Source: Silene noctiflora (Eukaryota; Streptophyta; Magnoliopsida; Caryophyllales; Caryophyllaceae). Taken from it: a stretch of DNA of 49,894 nt. Each line of letters begins with the position of its first letter. Position 1 is the stretch's first letter. The position numbers were made by a program, and so were the translations under genes. The notes under the pieces were generated by a model. It searched no databases and was not told the DNA's origin. It saw only the letters and a list, made by a program, of their open reading frames with translations. The stretch is from positions 161,588 through 211,481 of the forward strand of contig VHZZ01000114.1 of assembly GCA_009801015.1 (NCBI GenBank), in the 5' to 3' direction. Of the stretch, positions 26,861 through 42,500 are shown piece after piece.

Positions 26861-27351
26861 CAGGTAAGGTAATACAATTACTACTTTCCTTAATAAAATT
26901 GATTAATAGCTTGCTCAACACGTCGCGAATTGAACTCTTAACAAGACTAAAGGTGCTCTTTGGCCAAACTTTAAAAGTGTTTTTCTAACTGAAAAAGTAA
27001 TAGCTTGGTCAAACACTATAAATTAAAGAGTTTTAAAACTACTTTTAAAAAGTCAAAAACCAATTATTCACCCTCAAAAATAGAAGTAGGTATTTGTTAC
27101 TTCTGCTTCTACTTTTCACATAAAGAGTAAAAAAAATGAAAAAAATTAGGATGAAAATAGTTAGGCCAGACATATAAATTTTATAAGAAACCGCGTTTAC
27201 AAAAGTATGGCCAAACAATCAAATATTTTTCCAAAAAGTAAGTTATCAATAAACCTCTTTTAAAAGTAAAAACTATTTCACACAAGTAAAGCCAAACAGC
27301 ACGAATTTCTAAATAGTGGGAAAATAACGAGTCAAAGCGCGCGTATTGTGA
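26861..27351. other. Intergenic stretch, AT-rich
   Basis: No coding sequence is recognised. The segment 26945-27300 has imperfect inverted halves around AACTTTAAAAGTGTTTTTCT and AAAAGTAAAAACTATTTCAC, with a GGCCAAAC / AAGCCAAACAG pair near the ends. It may be an old hAT-type MITE, but the pairing is weak. Confidence 0.3.
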
Positions 27352-29030
27352 TTATTCTTCTTCTTCAACTTGTTTTTCAGCATCTGTAGCTTCAGGTACC
27401 GTTTCACCACCATCTTCTTCTTCGACGTGAGATGGACAATTCTTTTTAGCAGCATTGAGGACATGGTTGTAGTTTCCTTTCTCCAAAAAAAGTTGTTGAA
27501 AATGATGCTTACAATAGAGTACTCCATTAAGAGCGGCATATGATGAATGTGTAAGAGAACATCCTCCGCTTGCACACTTGAAGCATGTTTTGTGGTATGA
27601 TTCCCCTTCCATTGTTATCTACAGACACAGAATATGAATATCCAATGTATATTTTGAATTTCATTTGTTTGGTTTACCAAATTAACCACACAAAGTCGCT
27701 TGACGTCAGGGTTTTAAATAGCGGTATTGGACTCGCGCTCTGAATCGTTGTTATCTCGGTGATATTTATTTTACAAGCTTTTGTAGATATTTAATGATCT
27801 ATTGACTATTTCATATAAATTTAAGATTAATTCTACTTAGGATTATTAATTTGGCCAATGTTGTACAGTTTTTAAGAGTTTTTCATTAAAAAACTTGGCC
27901 GGTACAAGTTATAACTCGTTCATATCGGGTTCATCGCGGGCTATATCGGGCCAAGTTGGCCGATACACGTTATAAATTGGTCGTCTCGGCCGATAATTTC
28001 TTATTTTCAATTTACCCGATACATCTCGGGATATCTCGTATCGCCGGCCTCCGATACCGATACTTTCTTCGGTTTCTAAGAGAGTGAAGACTTATCTACT
28101 ATAGACGGTTGTAGCAATGCTTCAATGTATTTGATGCCTAACTTTTTATACTTTTGCTAAATAGTTAATAAAATAGAAATGTACCAACCTTTTCTAATGG
28201 ATACACGGTCTTGTGGCAAGTCGGACACTTGTCTTGGGTTCCACAAAACAAGGATGAGAGTTTATTTGGTGTCTTATTCTGCTCGTAGGATTCAAATGTG
28301 AAAAAAATGCATGTCACAAAAAATAATTTAAAATGGATTTATAAAATATATAAAACCAACATTCTCATATTGGAAAAAATTTCAACAACACAATATATGT
28401 AATACTTACATTATCAGCTTGTTTGTCGGTCTTTGTCCCTACCATGTAAAAGAAACAAAAATTGTAAATGATGAATATAATTTATACTCAAAATATTATT
28501 TTACGATAAGATAAATAAATATGTCCATTACCTGAGTGAAAATTCTTTCGAAAATCTCCAGACTCTTTAAAGAGTTGCTCAAAATGAGTCTTACAATAAA
28601 GTACCCCGTCCATTGAGGAGTAGTTGCTCATCTGTTACATACATCAACATGTAAAATAAACAAAAATAAATAGCACAATTACAAAACATATCATGTTAAC
28701 ATATTGTCATTTTTAGGGCACGATATATATACAAAATGATAAATTTTTTAGGCGTGGTCACATGTATAATTATGCAAAAATTTAAAACCCACGTGTTGTA
28801 ACGACAAAGAAAAGTCCGCAATAACATAATCACATTAATAAATTGCAAATTAAATAATAAAATATTGATTAGAAATAACATAATCAGCGATATACCACTA
28901 GAGTTCCTTTACAATGGCTGCATTTAAAACATGACTTGTGATACGTAACCCCATCAGCTGAAAGCAAATCAACAAAATAAACAGTTTTATCACACGCCTT
29001 GCATTTATCAAGAGTTCCGGTAAAGGACAT
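27352..29030 (-). CDS. PLIM2: Two-LIM-domain actin-binding protein, PLIM2 type
   Basis: Five exons: complement(28897..29030, 28532..28631, 28410..28438, 28189..28278, 27352..27618), about 206 residues. LIM1 has C10, C13, H31, C34, C37, C40, C58 and H61. A spacer contains a tiny 29-bp exon. LIM2 begins CPTCHKTVYPLEK (C106, C109) and continues H127, C130, C133, C138 with the SGGCSLTHSSYAALNGVLYC block, ending in an acidic tail EKQVEEEE. Plant LIM proteins of this CRP-like form bind and bundle actin filaments in the cytoplasm and can enter the nucleus. The PLIM2 branch, with an acidic C-terminus and SGGCSLTHSS, is mainly pollen-expressed and pH- or calcium-sensitive. The exon 1 end is uncertain by a base or so (GTG|GTATAT is favoured). 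Intron 4 carries a repeat-like insertion. Confidence 0.9.
27700..28080. mobile_element. Repeat-like insertion in LIM intron 4
   Basis: The composition changes here to many CG-containing repeats of CGATAC, ATCTCGG and TATCGGG (for example GGCCGATACACG and CCGATACCGATAC). These differ from the AT-rich introns nearby. No termini or coding domain could be defined, so the class is unknown. Confidence 0.35.
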
Positions 29031-30516
29031 GTTTATAATTTTAATTTGGATAAATACTTGAAACTTTAGTTTTACACCCCCTTAATGTCACAATAGATGA
29101 AGTAACGGCACGGATTTAATTTGATGTAAAAAAAAAAGGTATTTGTGTTTTTGAATTATATGCTGCTATTTTAGATTGGACGTTTGAGCACTTTGAACAA
29201 AGTCTTTGTTTTACTGAAACGAAAATTAATCTAAATAAAAATTTTCAACATTTACGATATCTCATATAATTTAGTGAAGTATTAGCCATCCAAAGATTTT
29301 GAGGTGAGAATTAAAGGCAATGTTCTAAATGTGGAGCATAAGCAAACAATAGGTAGCTTGACATTTTCTAAAGAATATTAAACCAAATTAAATCCATATA
29401 TTTTAGAGCATAAATCCTTCTATTAAATGTGTTTTAATATTATGTGACCAAATTTAGTATGTGAAATAGATAACCTTTATATAAGATTGGAAATAAAGGA
29501 GAAACTAAATTTATCATGAATTAGGACATCGTTTTTAAAATACTATACTCCATTTTCCATTTGTCCTAATCATTTGTCTAGATTTAACTAAAATATCTCT
29601 AATAATAATAAAAAAGTAAAAAAAAAAAATGAACAAGACGGAGGTAGATTATATAGGCCAAAACAATCATATTATTCACTGAAAATTGTGAAAAGATGCG
29701 AAGCATATAGTCTTACCGAGTTCTAGTACACCTTATTTAAATGAAATATAATCTCAACAAAATACCATATTCATAGTAAATTTTTATAATATTCATTTTG
29801 TAAAATAATGACACTAATATTATGCAATGTGCAATGTAACCCGTTTCCTAAGTTTCAATATTAAGAGTTTTCTCGGCAAAAAATAGTTAACTTAATTATT
29901 CACAATTATTATTATTATTATTTTTTTTTACGATGTACCGTATATTTTTTTCGGATTTTACGATATACCCTTTATTTTTCAAAAAACACACAAAATACTC
30001 TAAACTCAAGAAATTGTTTTACAAATATGCTAAAAATAACATTTTTAAATATTGTATTTGGACAATTTTAGCGGATTAATCATCCAAAATACGTAAAACC
30101 ATCAACATAATCCTTATCTAGTCATCAATGCACAATATTTTGTGACAATATGTATTATAAAAAATCTCGAATTTGGATATTTGGAATTTATAAGTAAAAT
30201 CATCAACATAATCCTTATCTAGTTGCTTCTAAACTTGTTAGACTTAAATTTGTGCTCATTTCAGTTCAATTCAACTCTTTTGAGTTCAATTTAGTTTAGT
30301 TTAATTCAGTTTATTCAGCCGAGCTCATCTCTATATCAATTTTAATATGGAACTTATTGTAAAACCGTCTTCCAACAAAATCACTAACCATTAACAAATG
30401 AAATTAGGCAGATAACCAAAGTTGAAAACATCGTACAAGCAAATAATTTCAAGCACGGTCTAAAACTGTAATACATCCCTCCATTGGCGCGCCACAGAGA
30501 GAAGAAAGCAACAACA
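29031..30516. other. Intergenic region between divergently transcribed LIM and CFIm25 genes
   Basis: The two genes point away from each other, so this about 1.5 kb region holds both promoters. It contains a Stowaway-like remnant (about 29548-29645) and a dispersed repeat segment (about 29925-29990). I did not find a distinct TATA box whose position could be trusted. Confidence 0.5.
29548..29645. mobile_element. Short Stowaway-like MITE remnant
   Basis: The left end reads CTCCATTTTCCATTTGTCC after TA, and the right end GAACAAGACGGAG, a degraded CTCC...GGAG pair of about 100 bp. It is decayed and internally deleted. Confidence 0.4.
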
Positions 30517-34933
<4,417 letters not shown>

Positions 34934-35755
34934 GGCCTCACCAGTTGATTTCCTGGTGTGTCCGGAATTGCATATTTGTTGCCGGACTAGCTGATAGGGC
35001 TGCCTCAGGATTTACAATTAAGAAAACTAAAAACCCAGCAATGGGTTTTTGGTTCAGAACTGCTCTTTCTCGTGGTTCCTATATGTCTTATTAACTCTGA
35101 TTATGTTACGTTTACTCACCTTACCTTCGATTTGCTGAGCTCTTGAGATTTTCATCCTTATTAAGAGTAACAAAATGTGATGGTACTATTTTTTATCCTC
35201 TGTTTGTGCTTCAGTTGATTTTAGAAATTAGCTTATTCGGTTACCTTTGCTGCATCACATTTACGCAATTTTTTCTGTCAAAACGAGTTGTAAGGGTGCT
35301 GTTGCAGACGAGACCTATGTAAGCTACAATCGAATTGTATCTAGGTTAACTCTGCCATCTACGTCAGAGGGCGACTGTAAGTAACACCGCCATGGAAATT
35401 TATCGAAACAAACTTTTTCCACTGTTCATAATTATTTCATTAAAATCATAGTTTACATTTATACGTTTCAAAATGAGGCTGCGATTAAGATGGATCATCA
35501 AAGAAGGAGAATTTGCGGTATGTATATTCAATGTATGATGGTTAAAGGAAACTCTGGTCCACGAGAATCTTGTCCAAAATGGTACACGTACACGTATGTT
35601 TCTATAGCTACACATAACCAAACACGACAAAGAAACCTACTCCCTTCGTCTCAATCATTTGTTCTCTTTTGTTTTTGGCACAACGACCAAAGAAAAAGAA
35701 GGGAGCCAATTATTAGATGACAACTGGGCTAAATTGAATGTGAAATATCAACTTA
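34934..35755. other. CFIm25 3' flank
   Basis: This holds the likely 3' UTR of CFIm25 followed by non-coding DNA. The frame that runs through exon 7 into this area is not the CFIm25 frame. A short Stowaway-like remnant lies at about 35639-35706 (CTCCCTTCGTCTCAATC ... GAAGGGAG). Confidence 0.45.
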
Positions 35756-36166
35756 CTAGTTTTAAACCCATGCAAAAAATGCACGGATTGTAACAGTAGG
35801 CGTTATCGTTGAATACAGGAGCATATAAATAAGTGTGATTAAATATTTAATATTATGACAACATAAATAGTCGTGGTGGAGTATCTAGTTGATGATCAAT
35901 ATGAACAGACGCAGGTGATGAAACTCGTTTTGCTTGTCGCCTCATTGAGCTAATATATAAGATATGAATATTAGGTAATATGCAACCATATTCTGTTTTA
36001 CTCACTTTCAATTTTTTTTTTCCGAAAACGTCTACATTCAATAAAATTTAACATGATAAAGGTGAATATCGATTTTAACATGTTAAAATACAAATAATGA
36101 TAATAGAAATAATTAAGATGAAAGTAATTATGTTTTTAACGGTAATTAAAAAAATAATAACCCGTT
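35756..36166 (-). mobile_element. Helitron 3' end and adjoining body, minus strand, right border unknown
   Basis: Read on the minus strand, a hairpin (CCGTGCA-ttttt-TGCATGG, about 35768-35786) is followed by TTTAAAA and then CTAG, with T at 35755. This is the same layout and hairpin stem core as the Helitron at 6961-8894, so it is probably the same family. The element extends rightward into the N gap; no 5' TC terminus is visible. Confidence 0.65.
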
Positions 36167-36321
36167 NNNNNNNNNNNNNNNNNNNNNNNNNNNNNNNNNN
36201 NNNNNNNNNNNNNNNNNNNNNNNNNNNNNNNNNNNNNNNNNNNNNNNNNNNNNNNNNNNNNNNNNNNNNNNNNNNNNNNNNNNNNNNNNNNNNNNNNNNN
36301 NNNNNNNNNNNNNNNNNNNNN
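36167..36321. other. Assembly gap (run of N)
   Basis: This is a run of 155 undetermined bases directly beyond the second Helitron's visible part. It probably marks a repeat the assembly could not cross. Confidence 0.99.
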
Positions 36322-37974
36322 GTATTTATTGAGTAATTTTTTTAAAAAGATTGTAATTTTAGATTATTTGAGATCAAATTTTATTTGTAGAGCATATGTT
36401 TTTGCATTTATTTACAAATCGCCATTTTATTTGAAACTTTGATTTTGTTTTGCATGTTACATTTACGATACTTTATAAAATTCAAAGTATTTTTTTTATG
36501 TTTTATTTACAAATTTGACTTTTTTTCCCTGAAATTGTACCAAATAGTTCCATATATTTACATATAATTTAATTACTTTTAATACCGATGTCATATTAGT
36601 ATATTTTTTTGTTAAAATGTTTGGATCTAATATACTCCGTATTTGTGAGGTTGGAGTATAATAGTCATGCTTATTTTTTTTGTTTGATTTACACAATGAA
36701 TTTGACTACTAATTCCGGATGATTAATCAATATGCATTGTTCACATTTTATTTGTCCAGGTTAAAAGTAGGAGGACTATTATTTGAAAATTTCATTAATT
36801 TTTTTAATTGTAATTTATGTATATGTAATTGTATAATATATGGTTTGTATAAATGTGTAATCTTAGCCAAATAAGATCATGGAGGTCCCCACATAAGGAA
36901 AAAAGAAAAAAAAAAAAAAGAGAGAGAGAGAAAACACCAACCAATAGGAATCCTTTAAAAGACTCGGCTTTTATACTATGTAGATTTATCAAATGCAATC
37001 TTAAAATAGAAAGGACAACAATTGACCGAGACACCCAAAATGGAAAAGGACAGCAAATAACCGGGACAGAGGGAGTACAAGAGAGTAACAATAAAGAAAA
37101 ATTACAAATAACTACTCCGTATTTACGTATATTTATAAATAACCACCATATATTTCCGTTTTGCTAAATAACCCCTACACATGGTTCCCGTTGAAGTTGA
37201 AGGCTTGAAGGTGATGATCGAGTTTGGATTAGTAGTAGAGTTGAGACAGGTACGAGGTCACATGTTGGCGTCATATATGACTGAGTGAAGACGGATTTTG
37301 CATTGTACTCGCTTCATATCCGTAAGTTATTTCACTAAATGTAACAAAGCATTATGCTGATATTATATACGGAGTAGTTGCTTGCTAATGCTTTTCCTAT
37401 ATCAAAAATAAATTAAAATATAGACTAATAGAGATAAATAAAAACATTTTGTAGTGTTTATTAGAATTATTTTTATTGAGAAATACTAGTAGAATTATAC
37501 TAGAAGTCATGAAATGGATGACATTGTGAATTTCACCTACCAAAGAAGGCACGGTATCAAGAAATTATATCGTGGTTAGCAAAATTGTACATGTACATTA
37601 ATACATCATCAATCATCCATTCACACATTTCTTTCTTAAAATTAATACCAAAAAAAAGTATTTCTTTCTTAAAATTATACTCGAAAGTTACTACTCGGTA
37701 TTAGCATAATTTTTTTTGGATAATACGGAGTATTAAACGATTTTATATTAATCTTTACGTAAAATCGACTTATACAAGACTAAACACATGACGCAAATAC
37801 TCCTACTCGTGCATTTCAAAAGCCAAATCATAAACTTACACGAGAAATAAAACGCCAAGATAATAAAATCATACGTCACAGATATTTTTTTGGTCTAAAT
37901 TCTACCATCATTTCTGTCATTATTTTTTCCCTTTTTTTTTTTTATTTTGAAAAATAAAAGGAATTCCGCCATTG
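36322..37974. other. AT-rich intergenic region with MITE scraps
   Basis: No gene is recognised. A half MITE ends at about 37075 with GGGACAGAGGGAG followed by TA, which matches a Stowaway right terminus. A purine-rich run lies at 36898-36931. Confidence 0.4.
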
Positions 37975-38041
37975 AAGCTCATCTCTTCAAGCTCGTGAGC
38001 TTCACTCACACCTGACCACTGTTCATGTTGATCAATACTAG
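37975..38041 (+). promoter_or_regulatory. Possible KEA non-coding first exon
   Basis: This is a less AT-rich stretch ending in CTAG|GTTCG. It is followed by a long T-rich intron-like region with repeated acceptor-like AAGCAG|GTGAATTTTG sites. I infer a 5' UTR exon of the KEA gene. No transcript data support it here. Confidence 0.35.
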
Positions 38042-39507
38042 GTTCGTTTATCTTCTTCGTGTTCTCCAATTTTTCTCGCATTATCTCTTATACTTGTTCA
38101 GTTTTCGTTGTTTAATGCTTTGTTATTCGTTAATTTATGCTTCATAATTTCGCGATTATGTTAGTTTTTCGATGAAATTGTGAATCATTTGTGTTTTGTG
38201 TTGAAGAAATTGATATTAGGAAGTTTAATTTGTTGTTTAAGCAGGTGAATTTTGATTTTATTTATGCTTTGTTTTTTTGCGATTATGTTAAATTTTCGAT
38301 GATTTTAAGAGTAATTTGTGTGTTGCGTTGAAGAAATTGATATTAGGAAAGTTTAATTAATCGTTACAGCAGATGAATTTTGATTTAGTCAACTGTAAGT
38401 ATCAGTAGCTTCGCGTTCTCTAATTTTTCTCGCATTATCTCTTCTCTAGTTCTTTTATTTTTCGTTTGGCGATTATGTTAAATTTTTCGATGAAATTATG
38501 AATAATCTGTGTGTTGCGTTGAAGAAATTGATATTAGGAAGTTTAATTTATTGTTTAAGCAGGTGAATTTTGATTTGGTCAACTTTTAGCATCAGTAGCT
38601 TTGCCTTCTCTAAATTCTCTCGCATTATCTTACTTCTCTAATTTTGTTGCTTCATGCTTTGCTAATCGATTTTCAATGTTTCATTTTCGCGATTATGTTA
38701 TTTTTTTCGCAAAATTTGTGAGTTGCATTGAGGAATTTGCGCTTAAGAAGTTAGATATCGAGTTTAGGATATTTCTGCGGCGAAATTTGGATCTAGGTCT
38801 CTAGGATGAGCGTGTTTAGGTGTGAAGAACGAGGTAATGCGTGGCCTGTTACGAGAATGTAAATTTTCGAGAAACTAGGAGACTTAGCGGTGTTAGTTCA
38901 TGCTTTGTTAATCGTTTATTTATTCTTCATTTTTCGTAATTATGTTTAATTTTTTGATGAAATTAGCTATACCTTGTGAGTTGCGTTGAATAAATTATTC
39001 TTAGGAAGTTTCATTTGTTGTTTAAAACAGGTGAATTTAGAATCGGTCAACTGTAGGTGTTAGTAGCGTGGTTGATTGGTGGTGTTGTTCTATAGTTTCA
39101 TGATATAATGGAGATAGGTGTTAGTTTTTAAGCAGTCAAATTTGATTCATGGCGCTAAGTGTGAAAGATATCGAGTTTCAGATTTTCTGCAGCGAAATTG
39201 GGGTTTAGGATTAGTGTGTTTGGGTGTGAAGAACGAGGTAAAGTGTGGCCTGTTGCAAGAATGTATATTTCGAGAAACTAGGAGAATTAGAGGTGTTTAG
39301 TTCATGCGTTGTAAATCATTTATTTATGCTTCATTTTCATGATTATGTTAATTTTTTGATATGTTATGTATAATTTGTGTGTTGTGTTGAATTAATTGCT
39401 GTTAGGAAGTTTAATTTGTTTTTTAACCAGGTGAATTTTGAATCGGTCAACTGTAGGTGTCAGTAGCTTGGTTGATTGGTGGAGTGGTGCTACAATTTTA
39501 CGATACA
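38042..39507 (+). repeat. Tandemly duplicated KEA leader region
   Basis: The segment with TATTAGGAAGTTTAATTTGT, then (A)GCAG|GTGAATTTTGAT and GGTCAACT, recurs with acceptor-like sites after 38244, 38372, 38562, 39030 and 39430. Two of the later units also contain copies of the first part of the KEA coding exon, at about 38733-38900 (highly decayed) and 39108-39300. The copy at 39108 lies exactly 400 bp before the true start at 39508. Confidence 0.85.
39108..39131 (+). other. Upstream ORF made from a duplicated KEA start
   Basis: The duplicated start reads MEIGVSF and then stops. One extra T relative to the true copy (a run of five T instead of four) turns the eighth codon into TAA. If transcripts are spliced at the 39030 acceptor, this ATG lies in the leader and would act as a seven-codon upstream ORF. 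Confidence 0.5.
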
Positions 39508-42500
39508 ATGGACGTAGGTGTTAGTTTTAAGCAGTCGAATTTAATTCATGGCGTTGAATGTAAAAGATATCGAGTTTCAGATTTTATGCGGCCGAAGTTT
39601 GGGTCTAGGATTAGTGTGTTTGGGTGTGAGAAACGAGGTAATGTACGGCCCGGTGCTAGAATGTATATTTCGAGAAATGCGAGGAGAGTTAGTGGTGTCA
39701 GTCGGTGTTCTATGTCTAGTGTGCCCTGTATACGGAGTTCACTGATGAGAAAGCCTATGGTATGTGGAAGTGAATTAGGGAGGTCGAGTTTGAAATGGAC
39801 AGTTCAATGTCAGGGTAGTGATTCGGTAGTTTACGTTGATGGAGATGGGAGCAGTGTAGAAGTAGGAAAAGATTTGGAGGAAGGGAGGTTAGGAGAAGAG
39901 GATGGTCTTGCTGTGGAATCGAAGACAGTTGTAGGAGAGACAAGTGATAAAGAAGGCGAAGAGAGAGTCAGTGTGGAGGAGTTGAAAGAAATGTTGCAGA
40001 AGGCATCTAGGGACTTGGAGGTTGCACGACTGAACAGTATTATGTATGAGAAGAAGGCTCAAAATTTTTCAGAAGCTTCTATTGCATTGAAGGACCAAGC
40101 AGAAAACGCTAGGGACGCGGTGGAGAAGGCATTTAAAATGGTTGAAGAGGTTGTAAGCCAGGAATTAGGTGCTAAAGAAGCTGTTCAGAAAGCGACAATG
40201 GCCCTTTCGTTGGCGGAGGCAAGGCTTCAAGTAGCTCTTGAATCTGTAGAGGCTGCCAGGAGAAAGAGTGTCAATGGAGACGTTTCTCTTGAGAATAACT
40301 CAGATAATGATACTGAGGAGGAAATTGCCGATCTACTAAGGGATGAGGAAGAAGGCCTTCAATTTGCTCAAGCAGAGATTGCAGAACGCAAGTTAAATTT
40401 GGAGAATTGTGAATCGGAGTTAACACGATTGCAACGCAAGAAAGAGGAGCTTCAGATAGAGGTGGATAGATTGAATGAGTTTGCTGAGCAGGCACAAGCA
40501 AATGCACTGAAAGCAGAGGAGGATGTCACTAGTATAATGCATTTAGCGGAGCAGGCTGTTGCTTTTGAGATTGAGGCTGCACAACGTGTCGATGATGCTG
40601 AAACTGCATTACAGCGAGCTAAAAAGCTTCGTTCTCTTTCGGAAGCCAATGTCATCGATGCTAGTAATCAGAAAAGTGGGACTTCCCTGACTGAAGATGT
40701 AGATTATCAGGAAGAGGTTCCTGTTGAAGGACCTTTTTGTTACCTGGATCGTAAAACGGATTATGTCGCTGAAAGTGCTTCTTTGACAAGCAAGCCGGAT
40801 ACCTCGTTAGACAAAATTAACCAGGGTGAAGATGTCTCTGCTGTCTCTGATGATTGGAGTGATAAGGAAAATGGCAAACTGGGCGTGGAGGCCATCAATG
40901 ATGCTGAAATTGAAGTAGAAAAAGGGAAGAGCAGTGTGCAAAGCAAAAAGGCAGAGGCACAAAAAGATGGGTCTCGTGACAGTTCTCCATCTAGTACACC
41001 AAAGGCCGCATCGGTGAAGAAGTCATCACGTTTCTTTCCGGCATCATTCTTTTCATTTGCAGCCGTTGGTGGAGAGTTCACACCTGCCTCAGTTTTTCAT
41101 GATGTCATTGACTCTGCAAAGAAACAACTGCCAAAACTGATTGTCGGGCTATTACTTCTTGGAGCAGGGTACGTTAAAAATTGTATAATTTTTGTCATAA
41201 ATGAGTACATTTTGTTTCGACTTCTTATGATGTCATTAGAAACAAAAATGAGTCATTGCTAACAATATCTCGATTGTTCATCTTCTAAACCTCTGAAGCG
41301 TCAGTGCACCATGTGAGAGGAACCCACGTACAACTTTAATGAATGATGACATGTCCATTTCATGTTACCTGCTGTAAACTTTTAATTAGGTAAATGATTA
41401 CAGGGTCTCTTATTATTCAAACCGAGAGAAAGCTGGTTTGCTTCTTCAGCAGCCAGATGCGATAACTACCAGTGTTGAAGAAATTCAATCAAATGCAAAA
41501 CCTCTGATTCGTCAAATTCGGAAACTTCCTAAGACATTGAAGATGCTAATTGAAAAGATTCCTCATCAAGAGGCACGTGGTGTTCCTTTTACCCCATCTC
41601 ACTTTATTACTGTTTTGGTTTTGTTCATTTAAAAGTTGGTTAATAGCTTACACCTGCTTTTTGTCCAATGTTTGTTCATTGCTCTTTCTTTCTATTTTAT
41701 TTCCCTCTACAGATTAATGAAGAGGAAGCATCGTTGCTCGATGTCGTGTGGTTGTTGTTGGCAAGTGTGATATTTGTACCTATCTTCCAAAAACTTCCTG
41801 GGGGTAACAGCAATATTCTTCTATAACTTCTAAATTTCAAAAGCATGAGTATGGCCCTATGTTTTCTTAATCGTCTCTTTCTTGCTGCTCTTATCTTCAG
41901 GAAGTCCTGTACTTGGTTACTTGGCTGCCGGTATTTTGATTGGTCCATATGGCTTTTCTATCATTCGTTATGTTCATGGCACCAAGGCAATCGCTGAATT
42001 TGGTGTTGTGTTCTTGCTATTTAATATTGGCCTCGAGGTATATACAAATCTTGAACACAGTGAAAGTAGCTATATTTTTTTTTTATTCTGGATGGTACTC
42101 AAAGACAACTATTTAACATCTTGTTCTTTTTGGTAGCTCTCTGTTGAAAGACTAAGCTCCATGAAGAAGTATGTTTTTGGATTAGGCTCTGCTCAGGTAA
42201 CCAGCATCACCTTTTTCCTTCTGTAAATTTGCTCAGTTTGCAGCTGCTAGGCAAAACTATGTAAATTTTGCTGACTATCAATATTTTGGCGCAGGTCTTG
42301 TCAACAGCTGCAGCTATCGGCTTTATTGTCCATTTCATTTCAAGGCAGGCAGGTCCTGCAGCAATAGTAATTGGGAATGGCTTGGCATTGTCTTCGACAG
42401 CTGTAGTTCTGCAGGTAGCATCAGATATAGGTCTTTGTTGTTATTACTGGCTTACTGCTGTTGTTTATACTGCATCTTTTTTATATGGTCCATTCTGACT

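Noticed and set aside
28897..29030. Frameshift in LIM exon 1
   Set aside because: My base count near 28900-28920 was ambiguous by one. The LIM zinc ligands and the exon 2 phase fit an intact gene, so I do not claim a break.
39118..39300. Separate small gene resembling the KEA start
   Set aside because: It is a duplicated and frameshifted copy of the KEA first exon, not an independent gene.
40271..41081. Minus-strand open frames over KEA exon 1
   Set aside because: They are shadows of the long coiled-coil exon on the plus strand.
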